Below are positions 18,514 to 25,957 of a stretch of DNA of 36,039 nt, in pieces. Origin of the DNA: Candidatus Coproplasma excrementavium (GTDB lineage Bacteria; Bacillota; Clostridia; Christensenellales; Borkfalkiaceae); assembly GCA_018715195.1 (NCBI GenBank), contig DVMA01000021.1, positions 1-36,039 of the forward strand. The letters are read 5' to 3'. Both the position numbers and the translations under genes were made by a program. Below the pieces are notes generated by a model. The model did not search any database. It was not told the DNA's origin and saw only the letters and a list, made by a program, of their open reading frames with translations. How positions within the stretch are numbered: the stretch's first letter is position 1; each line of letters opens with the position of its first letter.

Positions 18514-19008
18514 ATGCAATTCGATATAATAGATATGACGGAAGAGGAACTTACGGCGCTCTCCACCGTACAGATGCGCCTGCTCCGCTCCGCCCAGCGC
18601 GAAAAGGACGAACTTACCGTAAAGCTGGCTGAAGATAAGCAGACCTTTTACAGCATTCTCATCTCCAACGGCACGTCGGATTCCTCTCTGTACGAAGACA
18701 AGTGTGCGGAGCTTGACGAGGCGTATCAGAGAGAGGTGGAGATAATAAAGGACGATCTGGTGTACAACATGTCGCTCAACGTTCCCACCGCGGACGACGA
18801 CAACCCCTCGGGCAGCGGCGAGGAAGTGGGGTACATTGTGGACTACTCGCTCAGTTATCTGGACAGATACCAGATTGTGCGCAACTACTATATGTCCATA
18901 GCCGACCCCGCGGAGCGCATTGCCGCCTATACCGCGGACGATACCGCAAAGGACTATCTGGGGCAGTACTATACCACGCTGTATAACGTGCTGTACCAGT
19001 ACATTTAA
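18514..19008 (+). CDS. Hypothetical protein, terminal gene of the phage cassette
   Basis: 164 aa, start 3 bp after the preceding stop with GGAGGTGA in the overlap; helical N-terminus. Confidence 0.6.
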   Translation: MQFDIIDMTEEELTALSTVQMRLLRSAQREKDELTVKLAEDKQTFYSILISNGTSDSSLYEDKCAELDEAYQREVEIIKDDLVYNMSLNVPTADDDNPSGSGEEVGYIVDYSLSYLDRYQIVRNYYMSIADPAERIAAYTADDTAKDYLGQYYTTLYNVLYQYI

Positions 19009-19167
19009 AAGGCGATAAATTATCGGGCGGTCTGTATATAAAGCGCTTTAAGGTTGTGTTTCCGCGAGCGGAATATCCGATTTTTGGCGTAATGTAAAAA
19101 ATTTACAGCTATTACAGTAAAAATTTTACACATTATATGGCGGCGTGTGCGTCGCCTGGAGGCGTTT

Positions 19168-19201
19168 GCGGCGGCGGAAATTGTTTCCGCCGCCGCTTTT
19201 T
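19168..19201 (+). terminator. Intrinsic terminator closing the phage cassette
   Basis: GCGGCGGCGGAAA-TTG-TTTCCGCCGCCGC-TTTTT. Confidence 0.88.
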
Positions 19202-19203
19202 AC

Positions 19204-19232
19204 TTTACAATGCGGCCGTTTTACTATATAAT
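19204..19232 (+). promoter_or_regulatory. Sigma-A-like promoter TTTACA-17-TATAAT for the methyltransferase gene
   Basis: TTTACA 19204-19209, TATAAT 19227-19232, ATG 7 nt downstream at 19240. Confidence 0.7.
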
Positions 19233-19239
19233 GTTTGAT

Positions 19240-20109
19240 ATGAAAATTGCGGACAAGTGGAAGGATTATACAATACTCGCTACCGGCGACGGCATGAAGC
19301 TGGAACGCTGGGGGGACGTGGTGCTTCTTCGCCCCGACCCCCAGGTAATATGGCATTCTTCAACCGATCTTTACGCCTGCAAGGAGCTCAACGCCGTATA
19401 TCGGCGCAGCAACAAGGGCGGCGGCGGTTGGGAATATTTAAAACCCATGCCCGAGGAGTGGCAGATATCCTACCGCGACCTTAAATTCATAGTAAAGCCG
19501 ATGGGCTTCAAGCATACGGGGCTGTTTCCCGAGCAGGCGGCCAACTGGGACAGCATGCGTTCGCTGATAGAACAGCGGATGCAGAAAGACCCTTCGCGCC
19601 AGCTCAAAGTTTTAAACCTCTTCGCATACACGGGCGGCGCATCCGTAGCCTGCGCAAAAAGCGGCGCTCTGGTTACCCACGTGGACGCTGCGAAGGGAAT
19701 GGTGGAGCGCGCCGGTCGCAATGCAAGGCTTTCGGGCGTGGAGAGCGGCATACGCTACATAATCGACGACTGTTTCAAGTTCGTAAGAAAGGAGATACGC
19801 CGCGGCAACCGCTACGACGCGATAATCATGGACCCTCCCAGCTACGGGCGCGGTCCGGGCGGCGAGATGTGGAAGATAGAGGACGACATATTCGACTTTA
19901 TGCTCACCTGCGCCCAGGTGCTCTCCGATGACCCGCTGTTCGTGCTTATAAACAGCTATACCACGGGCCTGCAACCGACGGTAATAAAGAATATTTTAAC
20001 GCTTTCGCTCAGAGGCAGCGGCGCATCCGCGGAGGCGTACGAGCTGGGCCTGCCCACCGAAGAAGGCATTTGCCTGCCTTGCGGCGCAAGCGGACTTGCA
20101 ACCTTTTAA
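19240..20109 (+). CDS. Class I SAM-dependent methyltransferase, RlmI/RlmK-like (probable 23S rRNA methyltransferase)
   Basis: 'KVLNLFAYTGGASVACAKSGALVTHVDAAKGMVERAGRNARLSG', 'IRYIIDDCFKFVRKEIRRGNRYDAIIMDPPSYGRG'. Confidence 0.88.
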   Translation: MKIADKWKDYTILATGDGMKLERWGDVVLLRPDPQVIWHSSTDLYACKELNAVYRRSNKGGGGWEYLKPMPEEWQISYRDLKFIVKPMGFKHTGLFPEQAANWDSMRSLIEQRMQKDPSRQLKVLNLFAYTGGASVACAKSGALVTHVDAAKGMVERAGRNARLSGVESGIRYIIDDCFKFVRKEIRRGNRYDAIIMDPPSYGRGPGGEMWKIEDDIFDFMLTCAQVLSDDPLFVLINSYTTGLQPTVIKNILTLSLRGSGASAEAYELGLPTEEGICLPCGASGLATF

Positions 20110-20113
20110 AAAA

Positions 20114-20144
20114 GGCAATTGACCCGCACATATGCCGCAACCAA
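20114..20144 (-). repeat. Dispersed intergenic repeat, copy 1
   Basis: Reverse complement TTGGTTGCGGCATATGTGCGGGTCAATTGCC. Confidence 0.7.
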
Positions 20145-20154
20145 CAACATTTTT

Positions 20155-20862
20155 ATGGTGCAACAGATGAATACCGAAGACCTTATAATTTTATACGAAG
20201 ACAACCACATAATAGTAGTTTTAAAGCCTCAGAATATTGCCTGCTGCCCCGATGAGAGCGGCGACGACAACCTCTTCGACTGCATAAAGCGCTACATCAA
20301 GGAAAAGTACGAAAAAACCGGCAACGTCTTTCTGGGACTAGTCCACAGACTGGACAGACCCACGGGCGGCGTAATGGTGTACGCCAAGACTTCCAAGGCG
20401 GCGTCAAGGCTCTCCGAACAGCTCAAAAGCGGCGGCTTTGAAAAGAAGTATCTTGCCGTGCTGTGCGGCGTGCTCCAGAAAAAGAGCGGCACGCTGGAAA
20501 ATTATCTGCGCAAAAACTCCGTGAACAATATGGTTTACGTCTGCACGCAGACAGAGGAGGGCGCAAAGTACGCCGCGCTCGACTACAATATTCTCGAGGA
20601 AGTCGGCAACATGAGCCTTGCGGAAATAAAGCTCCGCACGGGCAGAACGCACCAGATAAGGGTGCAGACGGCCGCAATGAACGCGCCCGTCTACGGCGAC
20701 ATGCGCTACGGCGGCGAAAACGCGGTCAAGGGCAAGCTTGCGCTGTGGGCGTACTCGCTCACCTTCCCTCATCCCATAACGGGTGAAAAGCTGAGGTACA
20801 TTGCCGAACCGCCCCTTTCAGAAAAGCCGTGGAAATTCTTCCATATAGATTTAAAAGCGTAA
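20155..20862 (+). CDS. RluA-family pseudouridine synthase
   Basis: 'LGLVHRLDRPTGGVMVYAKTSKAASRLSEQL', 'LAEIKLRTGRTHQIRVQTAAMNAPVYGDMRYG'. Confidence 0.95.
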   Translation: MVQQMNTEDLIILYEDNHIIVVLKPQNIACCPDESGDDNLFDCIKRYIKEKYEKTGNVFLGLVHRLDRPTGGVMVYAKTSKAASRLSEQLKSGGFEKKYLAVLCGVLQKKSGTLENYLRKNSVNNMVYVCTQTEEGAKYAALDYNILEEVGNMSLAEIKLRTGRTHQIRVQTAAMNAPVYGDMRYGGENAVKGKLALWAYSLTFPHPITGEKLRYIAEPPLSEKPWKFFHIDLKA

Positions 20863-20889
20863 AAATTGCGTTATTTATGTGAAAAATTC

Positions 20890-20938
20890 AAAAGTATTTG
20901 TCGGGCGCAAACAAAAGCGTTTGACAAATACTTTTTTT
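20890..20938 (+). terminator. Hairpin/terminator whose right arm overlaps a TTGACA promoter
   Basis: AAAAGTATTTGTC ... GACAAATACTTTTTTT. Confidence 0.7.
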
Positions 20939-20949
20939 AATAGTAAACT
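20921..20949 (+). promoter_or_regulatory. Promoter TTGACA-17-TAAACT for the anchored protein gene
   Basis: TTGACA 20921-20926, TAAACT 20944-20949. Confidence 0.55.
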
Positions 20950-21079
20950 TAAACGGTAAGTTTATGCGGAGGGGTGTTTTGCGCGCATAGTGCGCATTTG
21001 CTCCAGCGGAAAAAATTTTTCCGCACGCTTCGCGGCGTCCGCAATTTTAACCAGACAAGCTTTTTTTCGGAGCCGAATT

Positions 21080-23401
21080 ATGACTAAGAAAAGGAAAATA
21101 TCCATATCTGTCCTTGCGCTTGCTTCCGCGGCATCGCTGTGCGCTGCTGCTGCAATAACAAGCGGTGCGCTTGCGGCAGACGCCGAAAGGGAAGTAACCC
21201 TCAACGGCGGCAACTTTTTCTACACAGCAAACCAGGCCCAGGTTCAGGACTACGAAACCGACAACGGCGACTACTACACGTCCTTCACCTTTGCCGACGG
21301 CGACAGCGCCGTAACATACCGCAAAAACCTTGCGTATCACTGGTATGCCAGCGTAAGGGACGGTGAAAACAAACCCACCGCAACCGCTCAGGAAGGCTGG
21401 CTTTCCACAAAAATAGGCTTTGACGCCGTTACCTTTGAAACTTTCACCATAAAGTTCCAGAGCCAGCAGTATACGCAGACCGACAGTGAAGTCACGGAAA
21501 ACTACATCACCTTCGTTGCAAACGACGAGGCTGACGGCGTATACGTGAAGATTGGCGAGGCTCTCCCCGCGGACGAGACCGAAAAGGCAGAGGCGCTTGA
21601 AGAGATTACTTCCGGCACGCTCCTCTCGCCCGACGAAATCACCATTTCGTTCACCTCCTATGCAAAGGGCAGCTACTCCGTTGAAATTACCGACGGCGAA
21701 AATACCGCTGAAGGCAGCTTCGACAACATCGGCGGCAGCTATGTGCGCTACGTATCCTCTTCCAGCGATACGTCGGTCATTCCCGTAACGTACAGCGCGC
21801 AGTTCGCGGAGAACGCAACCTCCACCGCAACGATGGTTTTATATGAGTTCAACGACCAGTCCTTCAAGCTTGAAGGCACGGGTTCGCGACACATAAACGA
21901 CAACGTTGCCCCCGTAGTATGCCTCAACGAAGACATCACCACGCTTGAATACGGCCGTTCGCTTGACCTCGACTACGCCGTTATAGACATGCTTGCAACT
22001 TCGCCCCGCTCTACCGTAAATTATTACGTGCTCAAAAACAGCCAGCAGCAGGCGGGCAACCTCAACAACACGGGTGACGACGGCTACTTCAAAGCCATAG
22101 CAAGCGGCGACATCTCCCCCATAATCAAGGGCAGCGGCGCATACCTTCCCGAAGGCGTTGACGCTGATAACGATGCTTACACGACGGAGTGCCTCGTAAA
22201 AGTATACATCTCCGTGCAGGATACTTCGGCTTCCAACAACAACTCCGACAACGTGTTCCTCGACTGGTACGTTCCTTCGGAATATCTCTGCAAGGTAACT
22301 TCCGCGGGCACCGATTATAACTTCATCCGCGCAACGGACGACGGCGAGGGCGCTCACTACGTTGGCACGACCGAGGCCATTCAGGAGAGCTATCAGAGCC
22401 TTGTCGACCAGGCAATAACCGACCAGAAGGCAACGGCGGGCGACGATAACTTCTTCTATCTTCCCGCATTTGAAGATTACGTAAAGGACAACATAACGCT
22501 GTATCGCGACCTGTCCTTCTCCGTATATTATATAAGCAGCAGTTCCGGTTCTTCTTCCTCGCTCGACTACAACGAACTTGCAATCGAGCTTAAGGACGAA
22601 GGTCTGTACAAGTTTGCCATATATGCAACCGATGTTGCGGGCAACAGCATGTACTACATCGACGAGAACGGCGAGAAGGTTGAGTTTGCGGCAAGCGAAC
22701 TTACTTCGCTGCTCAGCGACCCTGCAGAGAGCGACCTTGTGGACTACGTTCCCGTGTTCCAGTTCGAAGTAAGTTACGAAGGTCTTTCGGTAACCGCACC
22801 CGGCGGCCAGGATATAGGTTTCAAGGGTACGGAATACAGCGTTTCCGACTTCGAGGTAACGGGTCTTTCTTCCCAGTACAATCAGACCTATTCGCTCTAT
22901 AAGTTCGACAGATACGCATACTACACCGAAAACGGCAATAAGACTATATCCTATGCGCAGTTCCTTGCTCAGCTTGACGAGCTGTTCAACGGCGAGGCAA
23001 CCAGAAAGTACTTTGTGGAAATAATCCCCATCGACGACATGGAGGAGACCGACCCCGAGTATAAGGAATTTGCCGACTACGAGTGGGATGACAGCGCGCT
23101 CACGTTTGTTCCCCAGGATGAAAACGCATTCTATCTTGTAAGAATGGAGGCGGTTGATACCACCTTCCAGACCAAGCCCATAGAGAGCCTTATGGGCATA
23201 AGCGTGTCGGCTGCGGCTGATCCCGTATACGGCGAGGATAACTGGGTAGAAGATAACGTTGCGGCAATCGTACTGTTCTGCGTAGCGGGCGTTGCGCTCA
23301 TCGGCATAATAGTGCTTGCGGTAATCAAACCCAAGGACAAGGGCGATATCGACATGATTGCTGAAAAAGATGCAAAGCGTGCATCCAAAAAGACAAAGTA
23401 A
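21080..23401 (+). CDS. Large secreted, C-terminally membrane-anchored surface protein
   Basis: 773 aa from ATG 21080; signal peptide 'ISISVLALASAASLCAAAAITSGALA'; C-terminal TM 'AAIVLFCVAGVALIGIIVLAVI' plus Lys-rich tail; Asp/Asn-rich beta segments. Confidence 0.85.
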   Translation: MTKKRKISISVLALASAASLCAAAAITSGALAADAEREVTLNGGNFFYTANQAQVQDYETDNGDYYTSFTFADGDSAVTYRKNLAYHWYASVRDGENKPTATAQEGWLSTKIGFDAVTFETFTIKFQSQQYTQTDSEVTENYITFVANDEADGVYVKIGEALPADETEKAEALEEITSGTLLSPDEITISFTSYAKGSYSVEITDGENTAEGSFDNIGGSYVRYVSSSSDTSVIPVTYSAQFAENATSTATMVLYEFNDQSFKLEGTGSRHINDNVAPVVCLNEDITTLEYGRSLDLDYAVIDMLATSPRSTVNYYVLKNSQQQAGNLNNTGDDGYFKAIASGDISPIIKGSGAYLPEGVDADNDAYTTECLVKVYISVQDTSASNNNSDNVFLDWYVPSEYLCKVTSAGTDYNFIRATDDGEGAHYVGTTEAIQESYQSLVDQAITDQKATAGDDNFFYLPAFEDYVKDNITLYRDLSFSVYYISSSSGSSSSLDYNELAIELKDEGLYKFAIYATDVAGNSMYYIDENGEKVEFAASELTSLLSDPAESDLVDYVPVFQFEVSYEGLSVTAPGGQDIGFKGTEYSVSDFEVTGLSSQYNQTYSLYKFDRYAYYTENGNKTISYAQFLAQLDELFNGEATRKYFVEIIPIDDMEETDPEYKEFADYEWDDSALTFVPQDENAFYLVRMEAVDTTFQTKPIESLMGISVSAAADPVYGEDNWVEDNVAAIVLFCVAGVALIGIIVLAVIKPKDKGDIDMIAEKDAKRASKKTK

Positions 23402-23426
23402 TCAAATAGTCAGCGGACTATGTTCT

Positions 23427-23458
23427 CCGCCGCGCGGCAGCGCGGCGGGGATTTTTTT
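23427..23458 (+). terminator. Intrinsic terminator after the anchored protein gene
   Basis: CCGCCGCG...CGCGGCGGGG followed by a T run. Confidence 0.82.
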
Positions 23459-23770
23459 ATGCCTTGAATCGCATACTGCTGTTGCGGCATTTTTTCAGCG
23501 GTATGCGCATTGCCGTGTCGCCGTGACTAAGCGTTAAATAATTTTTGCCGCGGCCAGGCTTTTTTTACGCCTTTTGTCTTTTGCCGCGAGGGGCAAAGGC
23601 ACATTGTCGCGGCAAGTAAATCTTCGGCGTATGCCGCGCGGCATAAGGCGCTTTTTCGGCCTCGACTGCGGCCGTTTCCGTCGCCGCCGTACGGCCTTTG
23701 CGCGGGGCGGAAAATATGCTCAAAGTAAAAAGTTTGGGATAAGTTTCGGGCATAAAATATGGGTTATGTC

Positions 23771-23799
23771 TTGCAATTGCACACAAAATATGGTATAAT
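23771..23799 (+). promoter_or_regulatory. Promoter TTGCAA-17-TATAAT for the topoisomerase genes
   Basis: TTGCAA 23771-23776, TATAAT 23794-23799. Confidence 0.7.
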
Positions 23800-23857
23800 T
23801 GATTGAAAGATACTCTTTTTTACAAATGTTTTCATTTACTCGGAGAAAGTATAAAAA

Positions 23858-25942
23858 ATGGCAGTTAAAAAGTCAGGTTCGTACGATGCCGACGACCTTA
23901 AAATATTAGAGGGACTGGAAGCCGTCCGCGTTCGTCCGGGCATGTATATAGGTTCAACCGGCGTGCGCGGTCTTCACCATATTCTGTGGGAGATAGTGGA
24001 TAACGCCATAGACGAGGCGGCCAACGGCTATGCCGACGAAATAAGCGTAAAGCTGTGGAAGGACGGCTCGGCCTCCGTGCAGGATAACGGGCGAGGAATG
24101 CCTACTGACATAAACAAAAAGGCGGGCATTTCGGGCGTGGAGCTGATATTCACCAAACTTCACGCGGGCGGCAAGTTCGATTCGGGCAACTATGCCTTTT
24201 CGGGCGGACTGCACGGCGTGGGCGCATCGGTAACCAACGCGCTTTCGCGCTGGCTGGAGGTGGAAGTCTGCCGCGGAAAGGTGTATTCCATGCGCTTTAC
24301 CTCCTCGTACGACGCCAAGAACAAGAAATGGCTGTGCGGCGTGCCTGACGGCCCACTGAAGGAGACGGGCGCAAAGGCGGGCGTGCGCGGCACGTTCGTG
24401 CGGTTTATGCCCGACGACAGAGTTTTTGAAACTGTCGAGTGGAACTACGAAACGATAGCAAAGCGGCTCAAAGAGCTGGCCTTTCTCAACAAGGGCGTCC
24501 GCATAAATTTTGAGGACGAGCGCGTTTTATACCGCACGACCGAGGGTGAGGACGGCGAGCAGATAAAGGAAAAGCTGCCCCCGCGCGAAAAGGTCACTTA
24601 CAAGTATGACGGCGGCCTCATCGACTTTGTAAACTACCTCAACGATGGCAATACAAAGGCGTATGAAAACCCGCTTTACTATTCGGCGATAAAGGATATA
24701 ACCATAAAGGGATTTGCCCCTTCCAAAATAAAGGTTGAATTTGCCATTCAGCACACCAAGGAGGATACGGAAAATCTGTATTCCTTCGTCAACAACATCT
24801 CCACGGTGGAGGGCGGCTATCACGAAACGGGCTTCCGCAACGGTCTTCTCAAGGCGGTAAACGAATACGCCCGCGGCAACGGCGTGCTCAGGGCCAAGGA
24901 CCAGCCGTTCATCGTGGACGACGTAAAGGAGGGCCTGACCGCCGTGCTCACAGTGCAGATGAGCAATGTGGAGTTCGAGGGTCAGACCAAGACCAAACTC
25001 GGCAACCCCGAAGTAAAGCCCGTGGTGGAGCAGGTCGTGCTCGAGGGGCTCAAAAAGCTTATGGAGTCGCGCTCCAACAAGGCCACGTTCGACGAAATCG
25101 CGCGCAAGGCCAAGTTTGCGGCGGACGACAGAATAAAGCACCGTCACGAGAGGGACGTAGCCAAGGCCGCGTCTGAAAACGACGGGCTCAACCTGGTGGG
25201 CAAGCTGGCGGCGTGCTCGGGCAGGGACCCCGAAAAGAACGAGCTGTTCATAGTCGAGGGCGACAGCGCGGGCGGCACGGCAAAGCAGGCGCGCGTGCGT
25301 CAGTTCCAGTCCATACTTCCCCTCCGCGGCAAGCCGCTCAACGTACAGAAGAAGAGCGCGCTGCAGGCGCTGCAGAACGAGGAGCTCAAGACGCTCATTT
25401 CGGCGATAGGCGCGGGCTTCGGCAAGAGCTTCGACGTGGAAAAGACGCGCTACAAAAAGGTTATCATTCTCTCCGATGCCGACCAGGACGGCATGCACAT
25501 ACGCTGCATACTGCTCACGTTCTTTTTCAAGTATATGTGCGACCTCATCAAGGCGGGCTGCGTGTACATCGGCATGCCGCCTCTGTACAAGGTGTATAAA
25601 AAGGACGTGGCGGAGTACGCTTACGACGACAAGGAACTGGACGAAAAGATTAAAAAAGTGGGCAAGGGGTACCAGATACAGCGCTACAAAGGTCTGGGCG
25701 AAATGTCGGCCGACCAGCTGTGGGAAACCACCATGGACCCCGCCACGCGCAACTTAATTCAGGTCACCATAGAGGACATTGCCGAAGCGGGCAGAGTGAT
25801 AGATATGCTCATGGGCGACAAGGTAGAGGGGCGCAAGGTATTCTTAAACGAAAACGCCAACTTCAACAAGGTTGACGGCTTTATAGAAAAGGTACACTTC
25901 AAGGAAGAGGGCAAGAGCACTTCCGCAGATTACTACGATTAA
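23858..25942 (+). CDS. Type IIA DNA topoisomerase subunit B (ParE/GyrB-like)
   Basis: 'VRVRPGMYIGSTGVRGLHHILWEIVDNAIDEAANGYA', 'GGLHGVGASVTNALS', 'EGQTKTKLGNPEV', 'FIVEGDSAGGTAKQAR', 'DADQDGMHIRCILLTFFFKYM'. Confidence 0.96.
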   Translation: MAVKKSGSYDADDLKILEGLEAVRVRPGMYIGSTGVRGLHHILWEIVDNAIDEAANGYADEISVKLWKDGSASVQDNGRGMPTDINKKAGISGVELIFTKLHAGGKFDSGNYAFSGGLHGVGASVTNALSRWLEVEVCRGKVYSMRFTSSYDAKNKKWLCGVPDGPLKETGAKAGVRGTFVRFMPDDRVFETVEWNYETIAKRLKELAFLNKGVRINFEDERVLYRTTEGEDGEQIKEKLPPREKVTYKYDGGLIDFVNYLNDGNTKAYENPLYYSAIKDITIKGFAPSKIKVEFAIQHTKEDTENLYSFVNNISTVEGGYHETGFRNGLLKAVNEYARGNGVLRAKDQPFIVDDVKEGLTAVLTVQMSNVEFEGQTKTKLGNPEVKPVVEQVVLEGLKKLMESRSNKATFDEIARKAKFAADDRIKHRHERDVAKAASENDGLNLVGKLAACSGRDPEKNELFIVEGDSAGGTAKQARVRQFQSILPLRGKPLNVQKKSALQALQNEELKTLISAIGAGFGKSFDVEKTRYKKVIILSDADQDGMHIRCILLTFFFKYMCDLIKAGCVYIGMPPLYKVYKKDVAEYAYDDKELDEKIKKVGKGYQIQRYKGLGEMSADQLWETTMDPATRNLIQVTIEDIAEAGRVIDMLMGDKVEGRKVFLNENANFNKVDGFIEKVHFKEEGKSTSADYYD

Positions 25943-25957
25943 AAGGGCGCAGGCACT

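Noticed and set aside
23574-23798. 74-aa Arg-rich plus-strand ORF
   Set aside because: Lies across a palindrome-rich spacer and the parE promoter; composition not protein-like.
24527-25498. 323-aa minus-strand ORF
   Set aside because: Antisense to the ParE/GyrB-like gene; no family motif; shadow ORF.
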